Origin: an uncultured Actinomycetes bacterium
Lineage (GTDB): Bacteria > Actinomycetota > Actinomycetes > Nanopelagicales > Nanopelagicaceae
NCBI GenBank assembly: GCA_903918325.1
Contig: CAIXDY010000200.1
Span: 1-6,464, forward strand
Reading direction: 5' to 3'
Length of the DNA: 6,464 nucleotides
Below the pieces are notes generated by a model. That model was given only the letters and a program-made list of their open reading frames with translations. It ran no database searches and was not told the DNA's origin. This document shows positions 1 through 5,748 of this stretch, in pieces; within the stretch, counting starts at the first letter, position 1; each line of letters starts with the position of its first letter. The translations under genes and the position numbers were made by a program.

Positions 1-166
1 AGAGTCCTACCGCATTACCAGTAAAAGTGAAGACGGCCATAAAGAATCGCTTTAACATAAGTGGCAGTATTGATTTAGTCTTTATTTTGGCAAGCAAAAT
101 AGTTATCGGCCCAGAAAATACTGCAAAGAAAAAAATTATTGCAGCGAGTACGGCCAAGCTATACAT
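1..166 (-). CDS. Small membrane protein, 3' part missing (runs off left edge)
   Basis: I do not recognise the family. The frame starts with ATG at 166 and stays open for 55 codons to the window edge. The protein begins MYSLAVLAAIIFFFAVFSGP, a strongly hydrophobic stretch (about residues 3-27) that reads as one membrane segment. A basic, lysine-rich linker follows (KIKTKSILPLMLKR, about 29-42), then a second hydrophobic stretch from about residue 43. The start is well supported: the ATG directly follows a TAG in the same frame, and a Shine-Dalgarno-like GGGAG (complement of 176-180) lies 9 bases upstream. That ribosome site sits inside a repeated copy of the end of the neighbouring acetyltransferase gene. 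It is probably translated after that gene on the same message. The positive linker between two membrane spans suggests an integral inner-membrane protein. Function is unknown and the total length cannot be seen. Confidence 0.6.
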   Translation of the reverse strand, partial: MYSLAVLAAIIFFFAVFSGPITILLAKIKTKSILPLMLKRFFMAVFTFTGNAVGL

Positions 167-228
167 CTATTTCCACTCCCAGTCATTATGAATTAAAAGG
201 CTGCGCATCTATTTCCACTCCCAGTCAT
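164..228. repeat. 23-bp direct repeat (164-186 and 206-228), 42-bp period, at the GNAT stop
   Basis: The bases at 164-186 and 206-228 are identical over 23 bp. On the minus strand each copy encodes DWEWK followed by TAG and then ATG, and each holds a GGGAG ribosome-site-like element. Similarity continues, weaker, for about 7 more bases on the GNAT side (ATTCGCG versus ATTCATA). The period of 42 is 14 codons, so the second copy is in the same frame. Between the two stops lies a 13-codon reading frame starting at 208, encoding MRSLLIHNDWEWK. It is either a local tandem duplication or the remaining tail of a lost second acetyltransferase gene; an assembly artefact is also possible. Confidence 0.85.
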
Positions 229-781
229 CGCGAATGGCGGCATAAAGCGCCATATCTTTCTGGGTACCATCTTCTTTACGAGATTTATTTCGCATGATGC
301 CTTCAAGGTTATACCCAGAATTGAGCAAAAGTTTCCTAGAGGCCTCATTTTCAACATTTACAACGGCTTCAATTCGCTCGAAGCCAATGCTCTCAAAGCC
401 AAACTGAGTAAGCATCTTTGTAGCAGTTGATCCAATACCTTTTCCTCGCATTGGAGCGGTTAGCCAATAACCGATCTCGGCCACGTGTTCACGCAAATCC
501 ATGCTGTGAAATGAAAATGCACCTGCAAATTTCGCATCATCGCCATTTCCGTACTCAACCGCTAACTGCAACTCTGTTTGCGTCGCAAAAGCATTGGGGG
601 AGCGCTCTCGCACATAGAACTCAGCATTAGCCATGGAGTAGTTAGAAGGAATGCGTGTAAAGACTGGAATTATTGGATCTTGGGCACCCTCAAATAATTT
701 TTGAATATCTTTTTCCTCTGGTGCACGAAGAGTAATCAGACCGTGTGTAAGGGTCGGAACTTCTGTTGGCCACCAAATCAT
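209..781 (-). CDS. GNAT-family N-acetyltransferase, RimJ/RimL type
   Basis: Predicted cytoplasmic acetyltransferase moving an acetyl group from acetyl-CoA to an amine. The substrate cannot be told; relatives acetylate ribosomal protein N-termini, amino acids or small molecules. The 190-residue length is normal for the RimJ/RimL group. The N-terminal part fits the usual opening (PTLTHGLITLRAP, about residues 9-21). The strand before the cofactor loop is AEIGYWL (101-107), the acetyl-CoA pyrophosphate loop is RGKGIG (112-117), and the late conserved block NVENEASRKLLLNSGY spans 142-157. The ATG at 781 is 21 bp after the pirin stop. No clear Shine-Dalgarno precedes it, but CATACT (complement of 788-793) sits 6 bases before the ATG, so a leaderless start is possible as well as read-through from pirin. 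The C-terminus DWEWK and the stop are repeated 42 bp downstream. Family assignment is firm; substrate is unknown. Confidence 0.88.
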   Translation of the reverse strand: MIWWPTEVPTLTHGLITLRAPEEKDIQKLFEGAQDPIIPVFTRIPSNYSMANAEFYVRERSPNAFATQTELQLAVEYGNGDDAKFAGAFSFHSMDLREHVAEIGYWLTAPMRGKGIGSTATKMLTQFGFESIGFERIEAVVNVENEASRKLLLNSGYNLEGIMRNKSRKEDGTQKDMALYAAIRDDWEWK

Positions 782-802
782 TCGGCAAGTATGGCAGTAG
801 TT

Positions 803-1870
803 CTAACTCTCCTGCAGCTCCGTTGGCGCACCATGAACATCTAAAACATCTGCGGGCTTGGAATCGCCGCCAAGTTTTGTTCCCGCACCGCTGCGATTCA
901 AAGGTTTCTTGGCATCATCCTTGTACACCGCTGGAATTGAGCCCAGTAATCCCTTTTGGAAATCTTCAAATGCTTGCAGAACTTCGCGTTTTGTATTCAT
1001 AACAAAAGGCCCCATCCATGCAACAGGTTCTTTAATTGGCGCACCGCCCAAAATAAATAATTCCATCTCAGGAGATCGTGATTCCTGTTGATTAGCTGCG
1101 CGAACAACAATTGTGTCCCCATCACCAAATACAGTTAATTGCCCAGTATGAACTGGTCGCGATTCATCCCCAACAAATCCATGTCCAGCCATTGTGTACA
1201 CCAATGCGTTGTAATCACGGCGCCATGGCAAACGCAATTCTGCACCAGCAGTAAGGGTTGCATGAATTAAAGTAATAGGCGTTTGTGTTGTACCCGGACC
1301 AAAATGTCGATCAACTTCACCGGCAATAACGCGAATTAACGCACCGCCGTCGGCTGAAGAAAGTAGTGCAACATCTTTGGCACGAACATCTTGATATGCC
1401 GGTGTTGACCATTTTTTAGCGGCTGGAAGATTTACCCATAGTTGGAAACCATGAAATAAACCGCCGCTCATTACTAAATGTTCTGGGGGAGTTTCAATGT
1501 GCAAAATTCCAGCACCGGCCGTCATCCATTGTGTATCACCGTTAGAAATCGTTCCGCCGCCACCATTGTTATCTTTGTGATCAAAGATTCCATCAATAAT
1601 GTAAGTAACGGTTTCAAAACCACGGTGTGGATGCCAAGGAGTTCCCTTTGGTTCACCGGGTGCATATTCAACTTCACCCATTTGATCTAAGTGAATAAAT
1701 GGATCAAGTTCAGCTAAATCAACTCCGGCAAAAGCACGGCGAACCGGGAAGCCTTCGCCTTCGAAACCTTGCGGCGCAGTTGTAATGCTTTTAACGTTTC
1801 GCGCACGCGCGCCAGGAACTTCACTGACACGTGGCAAAACAGTTATATCGGCAACGGTTACTGCAGGCAT
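803..1870 (-). CDS. Pirin-family bicupin protein
   Basis: Pirins are metal-binding two-cupin proteins. Some bacterial members (E. coli YhhW) have quercetin 2,3-dioxygenase activity, but the natural role of most is unknown. The N-terminal cupin carries the four expected metal ligands: His80 and His82 in WHPHRGFE, and His124 and Glu126 in GILHIETP. The typical FIHLDQMG (58-65) and the glycine-rich NNGGGGTISNGDTQWMTAGAG region (about 101-121) are present. The C-terminal half holds the second cupin (about 178-290), ending with the conserved GGAPIKEPVAWMGPFVMN (275-292). At 355 residues it is longer than the roughly 230-320 I expect: the last ~35 residues form a polar glycine/lysine-rich tail outside the fold. 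The start at 1870 is supported by GGGAG 6-7 bases upstream. It lies 62 bp downstream of pntB with its own possible promoter. Family is certain; enzymatic activity is not shown. Confidence 0.93.
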   Translation of the reverse strand: MPAVTVADITVLPRVSEVPGARARNVKSITTAPQGFEGEGFPVRRAFAGVDLAELDPFIHLDQMGEVEYAPGEPKGTPWHPHRGFETVTYIIDGIFDHKDNNGGGGTISNGDTQWMTAGAGILHIETPPEHLVMSGGLFHGFQLWVNLPAAKKWSTPAYQDVRAKDVALLSSADGGALIRVIAGEVDRHFGPGTTQTPITLIHATLTAGAELRLPWRRDYNALVYTMAGHGFVGDESRPVHTGQLTVFGDGDTIVVRAANQQESRSPEMELFILGGAPIKEPVAWMGPFVMNTKREVLQAFEDFQKGLLGSIPAVYKDDAKKPLNRSGAGTKLGGDSKPADVLDVHGAPTELQES

Positions 1871-1874
1871 TGAG

Positions 1875-1914
1875 CTCTCCCTATTTAATAGTCAAAGGTT
1901 AATTCAACCTTCAA
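1875..1914 (-). promoter_or_regulatory. Possible pirin promoter and ribosome binding site
   Basis: On the minus strand, TTGAAG (1909-1914) and TATTAA (1885-1890) are separated by 18 bp and could be -35 and -10 boxes. The ribosome site GGGAGAG (1875-1881) follows just before the pirin ATG. The Shine-Dalgarno is convincing. The promoter boxes are only partial matches, so read-through from the pnt operon remains possible. Confidence 0.35.
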
Positions 1915-1932
1915 CCACCAGCAAGTTGAGGA

Positions 1933-3339
1933 TTAAAGCGCTTTAAGCGCTGAAACAACCTTTGTCAGTGAAGCTTTAGCATCACCGAACAGCAACATTG
2001 TCTTTGGATCATAAAGCAGTTCATTCTCGATACCAGCAAAACCTGGGCGCATTGAACGCTTTAGGAAAATGATGTTGGCTGCATTAGCAACTTCTAAAAT
2101 TGGCATTCCATAAATTGGGCAACCTGGAGTTGTTTGTGCAGCTGGGTTAACAACATCGTTAGCACCAATCACAATCGCTACATCGGTCTGACCAAATGTT
2201 GGATTGACTTCATCCATTTCAGCTAATTGTTCGTAAGGAACATTTGCTTCAGCTAACAACACGTTCATGTGTCCTGGCATACGACCGGCAACTGGGTGAA
2301 TTCCATATGCCACATCAATGCCTTTTGAAATCATTAAATCTGCAAGTTCGCGAACGGTGTGCTGAGCTTGTGCAACCGCTAAACCAAAGCCGGGAACAAT
2401 AACTACTCGACGTGCGTAGTTGAGCAAGATTGCAACGTCATCAGGTGAACCTGAACGTACTGGGCGATCTTCGGCAACTCCAGAAGTATCTTGTGGCTTT
2501 GCAGTAAAGGCTCCAAACAAAGTTCCAAATAATGAACGGCCCATTGCATCTGCCATTAATCGCGTCAAGATTGTTCCTGATGCACCCACCAAAGTTCCGG
2601 CGATAATCAAAAGAACTGAATCAAGTACATAACCACTTGCCGCCACTGTTAAACCAGTAAAGGCGTTTAATAATGAGATAACGATTGGAACGTCGGCGCC
2701 ACCAACTGGAAGAACGAATAAAACACCGAATAGAAGTGAGAGCGCGGCCAGAATAAGCAGCGGAGTAGTGCCAAGTGCTGAAACTACCCAACCACCAACG
2801 CCGATAACGCTGACTAAAGTTGCAGCAATAATGAATCTGCCCGCTGGGAAAATAACTGGGCGAGTAGTCATTAATTCTTGAAGTTTCATAAAAGTGATAA
2901 CTGATCCGCTGAAAGAAACGCAACCAACAATCACAGTAAATACAGTGAAGATAACTTCAGCTTTAGTTGCTTGTGAACCCAAGTGCAGGTATTCAACGAT
3001 TGCAACTAATGCTGCTGCGCCACCACCCACACCATTAAATAGTGCAACAAGTTGTGGCATCTGAGTCATTTGAACTTTACGAGCAGCTGGCACACCAATT
3101 GCTAAACCGACGGCCATCGCGCCCAGAATCCAACCTAAGTGATGCAGTGGAAGTGGATGCGCAGTTGTTCCTTTTGGTGAAACAACAAAGAAGAAGACAA
3201 TTACTGTTGCCAAAGTGGCACCGAAAGCACCAATTAAGTTACCGCGACGTGCCGTCTTTGGGTGTGAAAGGCCTTTGAGCGCCAGAATAAATGCCACACC
3301 AGCAGCAAGACCTACGAGGTCAAATAGCGTGCGGCTCAT
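1933..3339 (-). CDS. pntB: NAD(P) transhydrogenase beta subunit (membrane domain plus NADP(H) domain)
   Basis: Beta subunit of the proton-translocating transhydrogenase, which reduces NADP+ with NADH while protons flow into the cell. The 468 residues match the family length. Membrane domain II covers about residues 1-280 with many hydrophobic helices. Its conserved KVQMTQMPQLVALFN (88-102) places Asn102 where E. coli PntB has His91 (alignment from memory), and GGADVPIVISLLNAFTG (213-229) carries Asp216 and Asn225. A polar linker (about 281-300) leads to NADP(H)-binding domain III, with VPGFGLAVAQAQ (315-326), HPVAGRMPGHMNVLLAEA (348-365), IGANDVVNPAA (391-401), KRSM (427-430) and FGDAK (451-455). 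All expected motifs are present, so it should be active. The ATG overlaps the pntAB stop as ATGA, implying coupled translation, and an AAGGA ribosome site lies inside the pntAB end. Third pnt gene of the operon. Confidence 0.97.
   Translation of the reverse strand: MSRTLFDLVGLAAGVAFILALKGLSHPKTARRGNLIGAFGATLATVIVFFFVVSPKGTTAHPLPLHHLGWILGAMAVGLAIGVPAARKVQMTQMPQLVALFNGVGGGAAALVAIVEYLHLGSQATKAEVIFTVFTVIVGCVSFSGSVITFMKLQELMTTRPVIFPAGRFIIAATLVSVIGVGGWVVSALGTTPLLILAALSLLFGVLFVLPVGGADVPIVISLLNAFTGLTVAASGYVLDSVLLIIAGTLVGASGTILTRLMADAMGRSLFGTLFGAFTAKPQDTSGVAEDRPVRSGSPDDVAILLNYARRVVIVPGFGLAVAQAQHTVRELADLMISKGIDVAYGIHPVAGRMPGHMNVLLAEANVPYEQLAEMDEVNPTFGQTDVAIVIGANDVVNPAAQTTPGCPIYGMPILEVANAANIIFLKRSMRPGFAGIENELLYDPKTMLLFGDAKASLTKVVSALKAL
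1937..1951 (-). terminator. Small hairpin at the end of pntB, weak terminator candidate
   Basis: AGCGC (1937-1941) and GCGCT (1947-1951) are perfect complements around a 5-base loop. On the minus strand the hairpin is followed by TTAATCC rather than a run of T. It lies within the last codons of pntB. The 5-bp stem and missing T-tract make strong termination unlikely; it could slow transcription, protect the 3' end, or be chance. Confidence 0.25.
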
Positions 3340-3617
3340 TTTTTATTTCCTTTGAACATTTCCAGCATTCGGTCGGTAACTACAAAGCCACCCACCATGT
3401 TGATTGTTGCCAAAATAATTGCCGCAACTGCTAAACCGAGTTCAAGATTAGTTGAGCTGTGGTCGGCCACGATGATTGCACCAACCAAAATAACTCCGTG
3501 AATTGCATTTGCGCCTGACATAAGCGGTGTGTGCAGGGTAGAAGAGACTTTAGAAACGACTTCAAAACCTACGAATACGGCTAAAACAAAGATCGAAACG
3601 ATTGCCATTGGTTCCAT
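3336..3617 (-). CDS. pntAB: NAD(P) transhydrogenase alpha-2 subunit (small membrane subunit)
   Basis: Small integral-membrane part of the transhydrogenase, equal to the C-terminal membrane region of the fused E. coli PntA. It builds the proton channel together with PntB. The 93 residues show three hydrophobic segments (about 4-22, 35-52 and 57-80). The hallmark LHTPLMSGANAIHGVILVGA (28-47) is characteristic. The separate small gene marks the three-subunit form known from Rhodospirillum rubrum. The start at 3617 follows the pntAA TAA with no gap, and AGGAG 8-9 bases upstream supports it over a second Met at residue 4. The stop overlaps the pntB ATG by 4 bases (ATGA). This spacing suggests tightly coupled translation of the three subunits. 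Confidence 0.96.
   Translation of the reverse strand: MEPMAIVSIFVLAVFVGFEVVSKVSSTLHTPLMSGANAIHGVILVGAIIVADHSSTNLELGLAVAAIILATINMVGGFVVTDRMLEMFKGNKK
3347..3353 (-). promoter_or_regulatory. Ribosome binding site of pntB
   Basis: On the minus strand AAAGGAA lies inside the last codons of pntAB, about 8 bases before the pntB ATG. With the ATGA overlap it fixes the pntB start and implies that ribosomes can re-start there. Confidence 0.65.
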
Positions 3618-4739
3618 TTACTTGGCTCCTCTTCGTGATCCACCGTGAGTTACCGCGGCCCCATTAATAATTTCATCCTCAAAATCCAAGTTAAATGCAA
3701 CAGCTTCGCCCTCTTTTGCGGCGACGGTAAAGAGCGATAAAAGATTGACTACGTTGCGTGAATATAAAAACGATGCATGGAATGGAAGTTGGCTTGGTAC
3801 ATCTTTTCCGCCCCAAATTCTGACACCACCTGACGTAGTAACAATTTCACCAGGCTTTGAACCTTCGACGTTGCCACCAGTTTCTGCAGCTAAGTCAACA
3901 ATGATTGTGCCGGGTGCCATTGAATCAACCATGGCTTGTGTCATCAAACGTGGAGCTTGGCGACCGGGAACAGCTGCAGTAGTAATGACTACATGTGATT
4001 TTGCAATATACGGAGTTAAAAGTTCACGCTGTTTTGCTGCGCGCTCTTCGGTCATCTCACGCGCATAACCACCAGTACCTTCTAGTGATTCAAGTTCTAA
4101 TTCAATAAAAGCTGCACCCATGGATCGAACTTCATCGGCAGAAGCTGGACGAACATCGTAAGCCGAAACAACGGCACCGAGTCGACGTGAAGTTGCGATT
4201 GCTTGTAAACCTGCAACACCTGCACCAAGTACAAGTACTTGTGCGGGAGTAACGGTTCCGGCAGCAGTCATAAGCATTGGGAAAAAGCGTGGTGATAATT
4301 CAGCACCGACAAGGGCTGCGCGATAACCAGCACACAGGGCTTGAGAAGTTAATGCATCCATTGATTGTGCACGCGAAATACGTGGAACTAATTCAAGTGA
4401 GAAAGCGGTAACTCCTGCAGCTGCCGCAGCATCAATTGAATCAACTGCAGTTGTTGGCGAAAGAAATGAAAGCGTGATTGCACCCTTTTTTAACTTAGCC
4501 ATCTGGGCCGGAGTTAAAGGCTGAACTGAGAGAACTGCATCAGCAGCACTAAGAACTTCACCATCGGAAATAGTTGCACCGGCGGCTTTGAAATCAGCAT
4601 CTGAAGCTTGGGAATGAACCCCAGCACCAGATTCAATAACGACTTCTAATCCAAGGCGAGTTAATTTATTAATGACATCGGGAACAAGCGCCACGCGCTT
4701 TTCACCATCTTTAATTTCTTTCGGAACGACTACACGCAT
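3618..4739 (-). CDS. pntAA: NAD(P) transhydrogenase alpha-1 subunit, NAD(H)-binding domain
   Basis: Soluble domain I, which binds NAD(H) on the cytoplasmic face and passes hydride to NADP+ on domain III of PntB. The 373 residues match stand-alone alpha-1 subunits. The opening MRVVVPKEIKDGEKRVALVP is typical. The block RISRAQSMDALTSQ (120-133) gives Arg120, Gln125 and Asp128 at the positions of R. rubrum Arg127, Gln132 and Asp135, with Thr131 in place of Ser138 (alignment from memory). The Rossmann loop GAGVAG is at 172-177, DVRPAS ends the second strand (195-200), and the mobile-loop GGYAREM (223-229) has the expected tyrosine. VDLAAETGGN (281-290) is also conserved. The related alanine dehydrogenase is ruled out by the neighbouring pntAB and pntB. 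The gap to argF is 10 bp with no visible Shine-Dalgarno, so translation may depend on coupling to argF. Confidence 0.96.
   Translation of the reverse strand: MRVVVPKEIKDGEKRVALVPDVINKLTRLGLEVVIESGAGVHSQASDADFKAAGATISDGEVLSAADAVLSVQPLTPAQMAKLKKGAITLSFLSPTTAVDSIDAAAAAGVTAFSLELVPRISRAQSMDALTSQALCAGYRAALVGAELSPRFFPMLMTAAGTVTPAQVLVLGAGVAGLQAIATSRRLGAVVSAYDVRPASADEVRSMGAAFIELELESLEGTGGYAREMTEERAAKQRELLTPYIAKSHVVITTAAVPGRQAPRLMTQAMVDSMAPGTIIVDLAAETGGNVEGSKPGEIVTTSGGVRIWGGKDVPSQLPFHASFLYSRNVVNLLSLFTVAAKEGEAVAFNLDFEDEIINGAAVTHGGSRRGAK
3626..3632 (-). promoter_or_regulatory. Ribosome binding site of pntAB
   Basis: AGAGGAG on the minus strand, within the end of pntAA and 8 bases before the pntAB ATG at 3617. 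It supports that ATG over the in-frame Met three codons later. Confidence 0.65.
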
Positions 4740-4749
4740 GAACCGAATG

Positions 4750-5694
4750 CTAGTGCTTGGAGCCTTTCAAGTCACCATTAGTAAGGTGAAAGAGGAGCGC
4801 TTGTATGGTTGTTCGGCGATGGTATGCCTCACGCCAAATTACTGAACGTGGGCCATCAATTACTGAGGCCTCGACTTCTTCGCCCCGGTGGGCCGGTAAA
4901 CAATGCATGAACAGTGAATCCTTATTCGTCATTCTCATTAAATTTTCAGTAACGGCAAATGGTGAGAGAGCCAGCACCTTTTCATCACGTTCACTTTCAG
5001 AATCTCCCATGGACATCCACACATCGGTATATAAAACGGATGCATCTTTGGATGCAGATTCGGGATCATGAACAACTTCAACTTTTCCGCCACTGAGAGC
5101 TGCAATTTTTTTCGCAGTTTCAACAACTGCAGCATGTGGTGCCCACTTACCAGAAGGTGTTGCCGCAACAACATGCGCGCCCATGATTGCACCCATGATT
5201 AACCACGCATGAGACATATTGTTTCCATCGCCAAGATAAACAAATTTACGTCCAGTTATATCTTTGCCGAAATTCTCACGAATAGTTAACCAATCCGCTA
5301 ACAACTGCGTTGGATGATCATCGTCAGTAAGGGCATTAATAACTGGAATCGATGCATGCGCACCTAATTCATTCACTTCAGCTTGGGCAAAAGTACGAAT
5401 AATTAAAGCGCTGCAGTAGCCACTAATAATTTTCGCGGTATCAGCGATCGTTTCACCGCGGCCCAGTTGAAGTTCATCCCCGCGAATAAAGATTGGCGTG
5501 CCGCCTAAGTGAGCAACCGCAGTTTCAGAGGAAAGGCGCGTACGTGTTGATGGCTTAGTCATATAAATCGCAACGCTCTTATTTGCTAGAGCAGTCTTGG
5601 AACGAAGTGGATTTTCTGCAAATGCAGCGGCAGTATCGAGCAATAGCTCAACATCTTCTCGGCTGAGATCTTGTGTGCGCAGTAAGTCCTTCAT
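4750..5694 (-). CDS. argF: Ornithine carbamoyltransferase
   Basis: Makes citrulline and phosphate from ornithine and carbamoyl phosphate, the sixth step of arginine synthesis, in the cytoplasm. The 314 residues match the family. The carbamoyl-phosphate loop is KPSTRTRLSSE (47-57), with Arg100 in IIRTF and HPTQ (127-130). The ornithine side shows GDGNNMSHAW (155-164), DVWMSMG (224-230, the SMG loop that separates these enzymes from aspartate carbamoyltransferase) and MHCLP (263-267). All core catalytic residues are visible. One oddity is EAYHR (289-293) where most relatives have EAENR; the arginine is kept. First gene of the operon with pntAA, 10 bp apart, and no other arginine gene is in the window. 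The ATG at 5694 lies 6 bases after a TAGAAT box with no Shine-Dalgarno, so the message is probably leaderless. The catabolic role (arginine deiminase pathway) is less likely, since no arcA or arcC is nearby. Confidence 0.93.
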   Translation of the reverse strand: MKDLLRTQDLSREDVELLLDTAAAFAENPLRSKTALANKSVAIYMTKPSTRTRLSSETAVAHLGGTPIFIRGDELQLGRGETIADTAKIISGYCSALIIRTFAQAEVNELGAHASIPVINALTDDDHPTQLLADWLTIRENFGKDITGRKFVYLGDGNNMSHAWLIMGAIMGAHVVAATPSGKWAPHAAVVETAKKIAALSGGKVEVVHDPESASKDASVLYTDVWMSMGDSESERDEKVLALSPFAVTENLMRMTNKDSLFMHCLPAHRGEEVEASVIDGPRSVIWREAYHRRTTIQALLFHLTNGDLKGSKH

Positions 5695-5729
5695 TTGCCA
5701 ATTCTACTAGGTAGTTTTGCCAGCACCAA
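5695..5729 (-). promoter_or_regulatory. Probable argF-pnt operon promoter, leaderless
   Basis: Reading the minus strand, TTGGTG (5724-5729) and TAGAAT (5701-5706) are separated by 17 bp. TAGAAT matches the TATAAT consensus at 5 of 6 positions and stands exactly 6 bases before the argF ATG. Transcription would then begin at or next to the start codon, agreeing with the lack of a Shine-Dalgarno. The -35 box keeps only TTG. Confidence 0.5.
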
Positions 5730-5732
5730 AGG

Positions 5733-5738
5733 TATTCT
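5733..5738 (+). promoter_or_regulatory. Possible -10 box for the DUF3039 gene
   Basis: TATTCT lies 10 bases before the ATG at 5749. No good -35 box is seen at 16-19 bp, and no Shine-Dalgarno is properly spaced (AAAGG at 5728-5732 is 16 bases away). A leaderless or very short-leader message is the likeliest reading, but support is weak. Confidence 0.3.
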
Positions 5739-5748
5739 TATCTACCTC

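Larger units (their letters stand above)
5695..5747. repeat. Short repeats in the argF / DUF3039 divergent promoter region
   Basis: TTGCCA occurs at 5695-5700 and 5717-5722, a period of 22 bp or about two helical turns. AGGTAG (5709-5714) is mirrored by CTACCT (5742-5747). Copies of a 6-mer in 53 bp can occur by chance, so a regulator site is only a suggestion. I see no sequence resembling the E. coli ARG box. Confidence 0.25.

Noticed and set aside
164..228. CRISPR or mobile-element end
   Set aside because: There are only two repeat copies, they encode protein tail in frame, and no terminal inverted repeats or transposase are present.
2621..2923. 100-codon open frame on the minus strand inside pntB
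   Set aside because: It is a shifted frame within a fully motif-supported pntB, and its basic, aromatic-rich, low-complexity translation resembles no family.
3745..4068. 107-codon plus-strand open frame opposite pntAA
   Set aside because: It mirrors a conserved part of pntAA and carries no recognisable protein motif; an antisense shadow is the simplest reading.
3618..4739. Alanine dehydrogenase instead of PntAA
   Set aside because: The folds are related, but the neighbouring pntAB and pntB and the RISRAQSMD block fix the transhydrogenase identity.
4938..5192. 84-codon open frame on the minus strand inside argF
   Set aside because: Shifted frame inside argF, no recognisable domain, and no ribosome site noted; argF itself is intact.
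5695..5748. Upstream TTG start adding 18 residues to the DUF3039 protein
   Set aside because: It would begin immediately next to the argF ATG and run through the promoter region. The ATG at 5749 gives the expected N-terminus.
5695..5748. ArgR operator upstream of argF
   Set aside because: I see no paired ARG-box-like TGAAT/ATTCA palindrome; only the TTGCCA pair, which is not a known ArgR site.
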